From Apus apus (Eukaryota > Chordata > Aves > Apodiformes > Apodidae), in contig NC_067312.1 of assembly GCF_020740795.1 (NCBI RefSeq), forward strand, positions 10,899,460 to 10,963,459: a DNA stretch of 64,000 nucleotides. The letters run 5' to 3'. The position numbers were made by a program, and so were the translations under genes. The notes beneath the pieces are model-generated. The model was not told where the DNA came from and searched no databases. It saw only the letters and a list, made by a program, of their open reading frames with translations. Within the stretch, counting starts at the first letter, position 1. The number at the start of each line of letters is the position of its first letter. Positions 21,601 to 26,905 of this stretch are shown here, piece by piece.

Positions 21601-22498
21601 CAGAGGGCTGGGCCAGCTCTGCTATGGAGACAGGCTGTTCAGCCTGGAGAAGAGAAGGTTCTGTGGAGACCTTAGAGCACCTTCCAGTACCTGAAGGGCT
21701 ACAGGAAAGCTGGGGAAGCTCTTTTTACTAGGATGTGTAATGATAGGACAAGGGGTAATGTTTTTAAGCTGGAAGATGATAGATTTAGGTTAGACAATAG
21801 AAGGAAATTCTTTAGTGCAAGTGTGTTGAGACACTGTCCGAGGCTGTCCAGGGAGGCTGTGGATGCTCCGTCCCTGGAAGTGCTCAAGAACAGGCTGGAT
21901 TGGGTTTTGAGCAGCTTAGACTAGTGGGAGGTGTTCCTGCCCATGCAGGGAGGCTGGAACTAGATGATCCATTCTGTGATGATTCTATGATCTGGAAGGA
22001 ACTTAAATACAGGCCTGAGGCCTCAAATATAAGCCTCAAATGCCTTTTAGAGTAAGATTTGCTGTTTCTTCTACCAGGCCACTATCCTGTGCTGCCCATT
22101 CCGTTCCTGCCCTGCAAGCCCTCCTGCCATCCCCCTCTTTTGTCAGTCACTTTTGGCTTTGAACCCCTGCTTGTGTTTCCCTCTGTTTGGTTTGGTTTGG
22201 TTTTTTGCCCCTGTTTCACTGTGCTTGTGAGCAGCAGTGCCCTTCCCGCTTTTTCCATCTCGTTTTCTGATTTCAGGTCCTGCTCAAGATTAAAGAAGCC
22301 AAAAAGAGGCCACCTCCACCCTCACCCAAGAGACGCCTGCGCCGGACCAGCACGCGGCGCTCGGGCTACGCCTTCTCCCACCAGCATGGCTTTGGAGCTC
22401 TCATCATGTCGGGGAGAAACATGCGGCCAAAATCACCTTTTGCCACAACAGGAACATTTTCACCAAATAGTGACAAACATAAACACAGAGAACTGTAA
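513..22498 (+). CDS. ATP8B5: ATP8B5-type P4-ATPase (phospholipid flippase), 3' part of gene: 14 exons
   Basis: Joined exons give 743 residues plus stop in one unbroken frame; family members are about 1,180-1,200 residues, so roughly the C-terminal 62% is here. Seen: N-domain motifs QSPDEGALV and KGAD, P-domain motifs TGDK and [10 protein letters not shown], six hydrophobic segments fitting M5-M10, and a tail with GYAFS. The phosphorylated Asp motif, actuator domain and M1-M4 must lie upstream of position 1. Known of the family: P4-ATPases, usually with a CDC50 beta-subunit, flip phospholipids from the exoplasmic to the cytosolic leaflet. Paralogue choice: the stretch ARKKMKP..L.SD.IN and SLAYALEG..E.EL.RTACMCK match what I recall of rodent FetA (Atp8b5, testis, acrosomal/secretory membranes) better than ATP8B1, B2 or B4, and ATP8B3 is far more diverged. 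Substrate and tissue cannot be read from the sequence. Very sure of family, fairly sure of paralogue. Confidence 0.88.
679..1454 (+). other. Intron between exons a and b
   Basis: About 0.78 kb with no recognisable repeat or additional exon. It ends in the acceptor ATGTCAG preceded by a T-rich tract. Confidence 0.75.
1455..1643 (+). CDS. ATP8B5: ATP8B5 exon b: N-domain with QSPDEGALV
   Basis: The acceptor TGTCAG ends at 1454 and the donor is TTG|GTATGT at 1644. The exon encodes residues 56-118, including [20 protein letters not shown] and [13 protein letters not shown]. The SPDE and KRMSV motifs lie in the ATP-binding pocket of P-type ATPases. It enters and leaves in phase 1, agreeing with its neighbours. 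Confidence 0.95.
1644..2670 (+). other. Intron with a CR1 3' end
   Basis: About 1.0 kb. A minus-strand CR1 fragment occupies 2111-2455; the rest shows nothing recognisable. It ends with a strong pyrimidine tract and CTCCTAG. Confidence 0.75.
2111..2455 (-). repeat. CR1 LINE 3'-end fragment
   Basis: It begins with CACAGAATCATAGAATGG, the reverse complement of the conserved CR1 3' terminus, followed by the usual 'ttggaagggacc ... gatcatctagtcc' tail and then reverse-complemented C-terminal reverse-transcriptase sequence ending near CTTTCAGGAACTGG. It is 5'-truncated, as is usual for CR1, and moderately diverged. Confidence 0.92.
2671..2786 (+). CDS. ATP8B5: ATP8B5 exon c: N-domain with KGAD
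   Basis: The acceptor TCTCCTAG ends at 2670 and the donor is AAT|GTAAGT at 2787. Residues 119-157 read [20 protein letters not shown] then a variable segment to EHLN. The Lys of KGAD contacts ATP in P-type ATPases. The exon ends in phase 0. Confidence 0.95.
2787..4215 (+). other. Intron between exons c and d
   Basis: About 1.4 kb of unique-looking sequence. Open frames here (for example near 3353-3801, both strands) have no recognisable protein features. It ends in TGTCTTGCAG. Confidence 0.7.
4216..4380 (+). CDS. ATP8B5: ATP8B5 exon d: end of N-domain
   Basis: The acceptor CTTGCAG ends at 4215 and the donor is ATG|GTTGGT at 4381. Residues 158-212 include [19 protein letters not shown] and YEEIEKDLM. 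The FAGEGLRTL block is a conserved P4-ATPase element near the return from the N- to the P-domain. It is an exact 55-codon exon, phase 0 at both ends. Confidence 0.95.
4381..6139 (+). other. Intron between exons d and e
   Basis: About 1.76 kb; no repeat family or extra exon recognised. A G-rich run (TGGGGTGGGGGGCAGGGGG) lies near 4910. The intron ends in TCTCTCAAG, a slightly weak AAG acceptor fixed by the reading frame. Confidence 0.65.
6140..6251 (+). CDS. ATP8B5: ATP8B5 exon e: P-domain with TGDK
   Basis: The acceptor TCTCAAG ends at 6139 and the donor is CAAG|GTAAAG at 6252. Residues 213-249 read [19 protein letters not shown] then [15 protein letters not shown] is a signature of the P-type ATPase phosphorylation domain. 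The exon leaves in phase 1, with the Glu codon finished by the next exon. Confidence 0.95.
6252..7330 (+). other. Intron between exons e and f
   Basis: About 1.1 kb, AT-rich between 6700 and 7140. No repeat or exon recognised. It ends in TTTCCCAG. Confidence 0.65.
7331..7436 (+). CDS. ATP8B5: ATP8B5 exon f: P-domain, [10 protein letters not shown]
   Basis: The acceptor TTTCCCAG ends at 7330 and the donor is TCAG|GTAAAT at 7437. Residues 250-284 read [20 protein letters not shown], then a variable acidic stretch to HELR, leaving in phase 2. The ETA.NIGY block follows TGDK directly in all ATP8B proteins. Confidence 0.94.
7437..8196 (+). other. Intron between exons f and g
   Basis: About 0.76 kb with nothing recognisable besides T-rich stretches near 8110-8195 that form the pyrimidine tract. 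Confidence 0.65.
8197..8344 (+). CDS. ATP8B5: ATP8B5 exon g: variable insert before GHSL
   Basis: The acceptor TTTTTTAG ends at 8196 and the donor is CTG|GTAAGG at 8345. Residues 285-334 include [15 protein letters not shown], a variable lysine-rich linker, and [13 protein letters not shown]. The linker differs strongly between ATP8B paralogues, so it is the best paralogue marker in the window. Its ARKKMKP..L.SD.IN pattern is what points to ATP8B5. Confidence 0.93.
8500..9600 (+). repeat. Ancient CR1-like LINE remnant
   Basis: Scattered frames resemble the CR1 reverse-transcriptase C-terminal region in the right order. There is a [16 protein letters not shown] block near 9060, where CR1 has a W...MKFNK.KC motif. 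Near 9270-9380 come traces of the 'VQR' and 'LSLE' segments. At 9545-9580 there is a closing block like ..IK..WEDDLV. The copy is too degraded for exact boundaries and is older than the copies at 19-22 kb. Confidence 0.5.
11046..11160 (+). repeat. T/G-rich low-complexity tract
   Basis: Imperfect runs of TTTG, TTTTG and GGTTT on the plus strand, ending in a pure (TTTTG)n-like stretch about 11140-11160. One of several tracts of the same composition and orientation in the window. Confidence 0.85.
11587..11770 (+). CDS. ATP8B5: ATP8B5 exon h: P-domain hinge, [10 protein letters not shown]
   Basis: The acceptor CTTCTCAG ends at 11586 and the donor is AAAA|GTGAGT at 11771. Residues 335-395 read [19 protein letters not shown], then [20 protein letters not shown] and [21 protein letters not shown] binds the catalytic Mg2+ in the P-domain and is the most conserved hinge motif of P-type ATPases. 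The exon is GC-rich compared with the surrounding intron and ends in phase 1. Confidence 0.97.
11771..13348 (+). other. Intron with AT-rich block and (TTTTA)n
   Basis: About 1.6 kb. From 12330 to 12960 it is AT-rich with many TAAT/ATTA cores, and 13131-13210 is a pentanucleotide repeat. It ends in CTTCTTCTTGCAG. Confidence 0.7.
13131..13210 (+). repeat. (TTTTA)16 pentanucleotide microsatellite
   Basis: Sixteen uninterrupted TTTTA units (80 bp), flanked by ATATTTA on the left and TTATTTTTTC on the right. It lies about 140 bp upstream of exon i, inside the intron, on the sense strand of the gene. Confidence 0.98.
13349..13572 (+). CDS. ATP8B5: ATP8B5 exon i: end of P-domain and M5
   Basis: The acceptor CTTGCAG ends at 13348 and the donor is CACAG|GTAGGA at 13573. 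Residues 396-470 read [20 protein letters not shown], then [20 protein letters not shown], then the membrane segment [19 protein letters not shown]. The Lys-Asn of FFYKN in M5 is the conserved pair implicated in lipid transport in P4-ATPases. The exon ends in phase 0 after FSAQ. Confidence 0.97.
13573..14194 (+). other. Intron ending in a T/G microsatellite
   Basis: About 0.62 kb. An alternating TA/CA stretch lies at 14080-14100. The last 60 bases are a T/G repeat that also serves as the pyrimidine tract of the acceptor TTTTAG. Confidence 0.8.
14131..14192 (+). repeat. (TTTG)n-rich tract abutting splice acceptor
   Basis: T/G-rich sequence with pure (TTTG) units at about 14167-14190, running into the acceptor AG at 14193-14194. 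Confidence 0.95.
14195..14278 (+). CDS. ATP8B5: ATP8B5 exon j: M6
   Basis: The acceptor GTTTTAG ends at 14194 and the donor is CAG|GTACTG at 14279. Exactly 28 codons (residues 471-498), phase 0 at both ends, reading [20 protein letters not shown] then LGMSLFDQ. The hydrophobic stretch with TSLPVL is the sixth membrane segment of P4-ATPases. Confidence 0.95.
14279..15181 (+). other. Intron between exons j and k
   Basis: About 0.9 kb with no recognised repeat or exon. It ends in TCTACTTTCAG. Confidence 0.65.
15182..15427 (+). CDS. ATP8B5: ATP8B5 exon k: M7 and M8
   Basis: The acceptor ACTTTCAG ends at 15181 and the donor is GTACAG|GTAAGG at 15428. 82 codons (residues 499-580), phase 0. It reads [20 protein letters not shown], then M7 ([19 protein letters not shown]), a short loop, and M8 ([20 protein letters not shown]). 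The YQPGQ..L.FN and DYQSFA blocks are family hallmarks. Confidence 0.96.
15428..16142 (+). other. Intron between exons k and l
   Basis: About 0.7 kb; (AAAT)n of four units near 15548-15563, otherwise nothing recognised. It ends in TTCTTTCAG. Confidence 0.65.
16143..16281 (+). CDS. ATP8B5: ATP8B5 exon l: M9
   Basis: The acceptor CTTTCAG ends at 16142 and the donor is ATTG|GTAAGC at 16282. Residues 581-626 read [20 protein letters not shown], the M9 segment through [16 protein letters not shown], and FTASFPFIG. It leaves in phase 1, with Gly completed by the next exon. Confidence 0.96.
16282..17934 (+). other. Intron between exons l and m
   Basis: About 1.65 kb. Open frames of 108-122 codons at 17144-17562 on both strands lack family features and are taken as chance. 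It ends in a T/G-rich tract and TTTTTTTCCAG. Confidence 0.65.
17935..18065 (+). CDS. ATP8B5: ATP8B5 exon m: M10
   Basis: The acceptor TTTTCCAG ends at 17934 and the donor is AAA|GTAAGG at 18066. Residues 627-670 read [20 protein letters not shown], with M10 running through [12 protein letters not shown], then a cytosolic start LKPTPSDK. It ends in phase 0. Confidence 0.96.
19085..19548 (+). repeat. CR1 LINE 3'-end fragment, copy 1 of tandem pair
   Basis: It encodes the CR1 reverse-transcriptase C-terminal segment ([20 protein letters not shown], then [17 protein letters not shown]) and runs to the canonical tail GGACTAGATGATCTCTAGG ... CCATGATTCTGTGATTCTATGA. It is 5'-truncated, with stops and frameshifts downstream of the first block. 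Confidence 0.95.
19560..21992 (+). mobile_element. Long but truncated CR1 LINE, endonuclease and RT remnants (copy 2)
   Basis: About 2.4 kb. An endonuclease piece ([14 protein letters not shown], 19610-19650) is followed by a frame at 19711-20103 with [10 protein letters not shown] and [10 protein letters not shown], typical of the end of a CR1 apurinic-type endonuclease. Next come RT pieces: [20 protein letters not shown] (about 20650), [15 protein letters not shown] then FADDTKLSG (21070-21180), [20 protein letters not shown] (about 21500), and the CR1 tail near 21960-21990. The copy lacks ORF1 and the endonuclease N-terminus. It has in-frame stops (for example at 20101 and 21238) and frame changes, so it is dead. 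Confidence 0.95.
22277..22498 (+). CDS. ATP8B5: ATP8B5 last exon: cytosolic C-tail and stop
   Basis: The acceptor GATTTCAG ends at 22276 and the TAA stop is at 22496-22498. Residues 671-743 begin [20 protein letters not shown], pass through a basic [20 protein letters not shown], and end in a Ser/Pro-rich tail with HKHREL. G(Y/F)AFS is the conserved C-tail motif that sits over the nucleotide site in autoinhibited P4-ATPases. RRTS fits a basophilic-kinase (PKA-type) site, which is inference. The tail length is similar to other ATP8B proteins, so the end looks complete. Confidence 0.95.
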   Translation, partial: VLLKIKEAKKRPPPPSPKRRLRRTSTRRSGYAFSHQHGFGALIMSGRNMRPKSPFATTGTFSPNSDKHKHREL

Positions 22499-22504
22499 AA
22501 AAAA

Positions 22505-22537
<33 letters not shown>

Positions 22538-22558
22538 AAGGGAAAAAAAAAAAAAAAG
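22497..22558 (+). repeat. Poly-A / (GA)12 / poly-A simple repeat at stop codon
   Basis: The TAA stop runs straight into an A-run to 22514, then about twelve GA units to 22538, then a second A-run at 22544-22557. Confidence 0.97.
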
Positions 22559-22596
22559 ACAAAAAAAGACCAAAAAACCATAACAAAGCAAACCAA

Positions 22597-22602
22597 ATTA
22601 AA
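22597..22602 (+). terminator. Weak proximal poly(A) signal ATTAAA
   Basis: ATTAAA about 100 nt after the stop. It is the commonest variant of the polyadenylation signal and the only one near the stop; use is uncertain. Confidence 0.3.
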
Positions 22603-24051
22603 GGGCTGTCAGGAGATTAAGAGAGGAGGGTGTGCTCCCTGCAAGGCATGGAGCTGATGGCCACCTAGAGGTCATTCCTCTAGTAAATCCATGACTCGGG
22701 CCTTTCCTTTCACTCAGGTGCACCTTCTGGCTCCAGCTTCTCTTCCAAAGACGTGCTGCTGCTGGGGAAGGCAGGCAGGCTGAACTAGAGCTGTGGTGTG
22801 GTATCCCAGAGGGCCTCCCTGGAAAAAGACAGAACTTGCTGCAGGAGGCTTCTCTGCTCCCTGACATTGTTCAGAATGCTATTTTTCTATTTTTTTCCCT
22901 GCCTTTACATACCTCAGACCAAAGAGAAGTCAAAGCTGAGGAAAAGGCTGGATTTGCGATGTCTTCCTCATTCACGTGCCTGCCCTTCTGTCATGAATCC
23001 ACTCTGGGCCCTATCTCTGGGGAGCCAGTATTGTCCTCAGGTGTGCCTTAGGTCCAGCCACACAACCCCCAAATCCCCAATCTTTGTAATATGTGTGATT
23101 TTGTAGCCTTTTGACTGTACACAAGCACTTTGGAAGGCATGAGTTGCAAATAACCTCCTTCCAAACAAATGGTTAATGCAGTCTCTCGAGAGATGGCCAG
23201 TGCCCAAACACCACCCTCTTCCACTTCTGCAGTTGGGAAGTGTTGCAAGCTCAGAGAAACCCTGAGCCGGTCAAAGGACAAGGACCTGATGTTCCTCATC
23301 CTGCCTTGTTTTATCTGCATTGCAAATCTGCTCTTGTAAACAGCTGCTGCCCTCAGAGCCCTCTCAGGTTCTGTAGCTGGGCACCAGCCATTTCATTTAG
23401 ACTTAAAATCAAAGGGCAGAGGAAGCTCAGGTTCCCATATGGATCAAGCCATAAAATCTGGCCTTGAGAAGCCCCTGTCATGGTTAGGGCTCACCTGAGC
23501 TGCCAGCACCAGGTGTCCCTCCGCCCAAAACAGGCAGAAGCAGAGGCACATCTGATCTGATGGTGATCACACAAGCAGTATCAGAGGCAGGGATGCTATT
23601 TCACGGCTAGCTCAGGTTGTCCTGCCCTTTCCTCCACTGCTGCCTTTGCTCAGTGGGAGTGATGAAGCATGACCTGGTGGCTCCTTCACCTCCCCGGGCG
23701 AGCCGTGTGGTCACATTTTGGTGGAACTTGGTGAAGGCTGAGGTCCCTCTGCAGAGTTCTTCTGTCCTGGCTAATATTTAATTTCAGAACAGTTCATCTG
23801 TCCCTCAGGAGTTGCAGAGTTCAGAATCCTACCAGCCTTGCTGCCAGCAGAGGGACCTGAAGTGCACAGACACAGCCAAAGACATGGTGATCCTCGGAGC
23901 CTGGGATTTGCTCACTGTTTTGTTACACCAGCTCCATGATCAGCAGGGTTACTGGGTAGAAGGCCGGCCCGGCAGCATGAGAGCCTGTCCTGCCAGCACT
24001 GCTGAGCCGTCTAAATTGAGGTCTTTGTGCAGAGGACTAAGCAGGGTTGGC

Positions 24052-24178
24052 TGTTTTTTTGTTTGGTTGTTTTTTGTTTGTTTTTTTTTTTTTTATTTCT
24101 GGTTTTTGTTTTGGGCTTTTTTTGTTCTTGTTTTTTTTTGGGGGGGGTGGTTTTTTTGTTGTTGTTTTGGGTTTTTTT
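24052..24178 (+). repeat. T/G-rich low-complexity tract
   Basis: About 125 bp of plus-strand T and G runs, including an eight-G run near 24140. It lies within the probable 3' UTR. Confidence 0.9.
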
Positions 24179-25125
24179 ACAGCTTTAGAATCCTTCCGTG
24201 TTTGAATTGGATTTTTTTTTGCACAATAACCATCTGGTATTTATTTGGACCTCTCTCTGCCTTCAGTTTCTGAGCTATCAGTGGAGGTAATGTGTGGTGG
24301 CAACAGACCAGACAGGTCCCCATTTCATCCAGTCAGCACAGAACACCTTGCTGCCTGCAGTCCCAGATTCACCAGTTACTGTGTGAGATTATTTAAACTC
24401 TAATTGAAGGTTTAACATCTCTGCTTTCATCTCAGCACAGAAAAAAACCCACAACAGTCTGTTGCACCTGCCGTTTTGGGAGGCTTGGTGGTATTACATT
24501 TCATACACAGCCAGTGCAAAACTGGAGCTGTGACTTGATTCAGACTTCAGCAGCCAGGAGCAAAGTCTAATCTAATCATCATCTCCCCTGTAAGGAGATC
24601 TTTAAGTACAGTGAGAGCCCACACTCGGACTGAGGAAAGCAGTGTGATTGTTAGTGCTTCTCACCACCCTGTTACTTACCAGTCACTTTGCAGGGACAAT
24701 CATGGCTTTCTGATGAGGGTTCTGTCTTTCACAGTCACCCTCTCTGGGGCTAGAGGAAAAAGGAGAATTTATGCAGTTAAGCAGACATCCCCACGATGCC
24801 CAGACTGGTCTGTGGGCTGCAAGGCTCATGTTCCTACCATGTCATGCAGCAAAATGTAATGCTGAGCAGCAGAGGCAGACCTTTTGCTGACAGTCCAAGG
24901 CAACCCTGAGAGACTGTGTCGCTCTTCTTACATGGTTTACGTGCAAAGCTCTCACCTTCAGGCTGAACAGGACATGCAGGGGATATTAGAGCTGTTGGTG
25001 AACTTGCACCAGACGCGTATTTCAGTTGTTTGACAAGATCAGCGTTTGAAACATATCAACTGGCAGTGATGGCTGTCCTACATCACTCCTGATTTTGTAA
25101 TTTTTTTTTCTTTTTTTTTTTTTTT

Positions 25126-25131
25126 AATAAA
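25126..25131 (+). terminator. Canonical poly(A) signal AATAAA
   Basis: AATAAA follows a long poly-T stretch (25101-25125) and precedes a sharp rise in CpG content. It is the best candidate for the distal 3' end of ATP8B5, though the poly-T/AATAAA combination is low-complexity and could be chance. Confidence 0.5.
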
Positions 25132-25149
25132 AATATTGAGACGACCGAT

Positions 25150-25530
25150 TCCTTGCCAGCCTGCTAATCGATCAAAGGAGCTGATAACCAGAAGCGCATC
25201 TTCTCCCCTCGACCTCCTCAAGCGGGAGGCGGGTCTGCAGGGAGGACGGAGCTGCCCTCATCCCCCCCCCCCCCTTCTCACGGCGTAACCCGATTTGGGA
25301 AACAAATCCAACCCCTGCCGGGGATGGTTTCGGAGGAAACGTCAGACGTCCTTAGGCGAACGGGGATGGCGGGGGGGGAAGGGGGAAAGAAGGAAAAGGG
25401 GGCGGGCAGCACCGAGATCCCGCCCCGCTGTCCGGCTGGAAGCGGCGGCGGCCTTGCCGGGGGTCCCGAAGGGGCTTGGGGTGGGGGCAGTGTCCGATCT
25501 GGCGTCATCGGTTGTGCAGTGTCCGAAGAT
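25150..25530. promoter_or_regulatory. CpG-rich island just after ATP8B5 end
   Basis: A GC-rich block with many CpG dinucleotides, GC boxes (GGGGGCGGGC at about 25397, CCCGCCCCGC at about 25419), a C13 run at 25262-25274 and ACGTCA half-sites at about 25340. CpG islands usually mark promoters. No clear first exon with a strong donor is visible on the plus strand. Candidate roles are an upstream promoter of the next gene or an antisense transcript. Confidence 0.5.
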
Positions 25531-25559
25531 GATGATGTAGACTTCCATTGGATAGATAC

Positions 25560-25700
25560 ATTAAAAAAAAAACAACAACAAACAACACAACAAACCCCCT
25601 CCCCCAAAAAAACCCAACACCAACCTGAAATGCGGTGGGGTTTTGGTATGGTTTGGTTTTTTGCTGGGTTTCCCCCCTTTTTTTTTTCACCGTTCCGTAA
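25560..25700. repeat. A/C-rich then T/G-rich simple sequence
   Basis: An A/C-rich tract (25561-25625: A-runs, CAA units, C-runs) is followed by a T/G-rich tract and a C6-T10 run (25632-25690). The two halves are partly complementary. It is low complexity, so the open frames crossing it are not genes. Confidence 0.8.
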
Positions 25701-25774
25701 TATACAGGTCCCTGGTTTCTAACTGAAAGAGCATAGATTTTGATTAAATGCCATACTTTTTTTTTTTTTGTGAC

Positions 25775-25922
25775 TGCCCTCTGGACACCTGAAGTGTTCA
25801 AGGGCAGGTTGGATGGGGCTTGGAGCAAATCTGGTCTGGTGGGAGGTGTCCCTGCCCGTAGCAGGGGGGTTCCTAGGGGATCTGTAAGGTCCCTTCCAGC
25901 CCAAACCATTCTGTGATTCTTT
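25775..25922 (+). repeat. CR1 LINE 3'-end fragment
   Basis: It contains GTGTTCAAGGGCAGGTTGGA, a CTGGTGGGAGGTGTCCCTGC block and the tail AAGGTCCCTTCCAGCCCAAA ... TTCTGTGATTCTTTGA. About 150 bp of the extreme 3' end only. Confidence 0.93.
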
Positions 25923-26840
25923 GAACACAGTGTTCTGCTGTAGGATCTGAATAGTCACCAGCTTAACCAGCCAGCAGTTTCAGGATCAGGAATGATAATG
26001 CTTTGAGAACTGGTGATTATATGGTTACTGTACTTACACTGTAGCAGGGGAAGGCTTAGGGCATTTACTGTCTCAGCTGAATCCAACTGGGTGACACAGA
26101 GAAACCCCTGCTGCTAATACTGTGGGGCATTAGGTGCTTTTGGGCACAGGCATGTTCTGGTGCTTTTGAGTACCTTGAGAGTGTTTTGCATGGCTGACCT
26201 GCATTCCTGCGGGGCTGTCTGGTGGCTCTCACTTTACTGGTTTGCATCCACACAACTCTTTTCCACTGACCTGTAGCCTGGAGGTCATTACATCAGCTCT
26301 TATGAAATGGAGGGCAAAGGAGGGCTGTATGCTTCCCTAGGTTCTCCCAACTGGAGTGATCCTCAACAAGGCCTGTTGTAAGAAAAAAGCCATCTGAATA
26401 ACGACCTATGATAATTACTACCTGGGAACAAAAACAGGAGCATAAGGAAACTCCTGGATACCTGTGGGCAGAGGTGCTGTGTCCTATAACCCCATCAGAC
26501 CACTGATAAAACTTTATCCTAAAAACAGCTCTTTCAGCTGGGAAGCTTTCTGTTCTGGTGGTTGGTTATTTTTTTTCTCCCCCTCCAGTTTTCAACCTAA
26601 ATGTGTTTGCAGTGCATTTATTCTCTTGTTGTCATGCCAGCATTATCCTTTTGCTTGAGCAGTTTTGTTTGTCTCTTGTGATATATTTAGAGAGCAATTC
26701 TATCCGCTCTCTGCCTACATTTGTCTAGGCTAAACAAGCCAAGCTCTTAAGTTTCTCCTTCTTTGATAGGTTTTCTGTTTTCCCCAGGCCCTTTCTGCAC
26801 CTGTTAATTTGAGTTTATAATTTTTAAATGTGGGTCATCA

Positions 26841-26905
26841 GTTTTGTTTTGTTTTGTTTTGTTTTGTTTTGTTTGGTTTGGTTTGGTTTGGTTTTTTTTG
26901 TTTTT
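26841..26905 (+). repeat. (TTTTG)n / (GGTTT)n tract
   Basis: About seven TTTTG units merging into GGTTT units and a T-run, plus strand. Confidence 0.95.

Larger units (their letters stand above)
18066..22276 (+). other. Last intron (4.2 kb) hosting two CR1 copies
   Basis: The longest intron in the window. Over 2.8 kb of it is CR1 sequence (19085-21992), inserted in the same orientation as the gene. The flanks 18066-19080 and 21993-22276 show only a T/G-rich run near 22187. It ends in CTGATTTCAG. Confidence 0.85.
22499..25145 (+). other. Probable ATP8B5 3' UTR
   Basis: Starts in an A-rich/GA simple repeat. There is no coding exon, and a T/G-rich tract at 24052-24178. The extent is inferred from polyadenylation signals: a weak ATTAAA at 22597 would give a roughly 120-nt UTR, while the canonical AATAAA at 25126 would give about 2.65 kb. 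I see no AATAAA in between. Which is used cannot be told from sequence. Confidence 0.5.

Noticed and set aside
513..22498. Assignment of the flippase to ATP8B1, ATP8B2, ATP8B3 or ATP8B4
   Set aside because: The variable linker of exon g and the SLAYALEG...RTACMCK block fit rodent Atp8b5 better, and ATP8B3 has a much more diverged hinge and membrane region. The judgement is from memory, not from an alignment.
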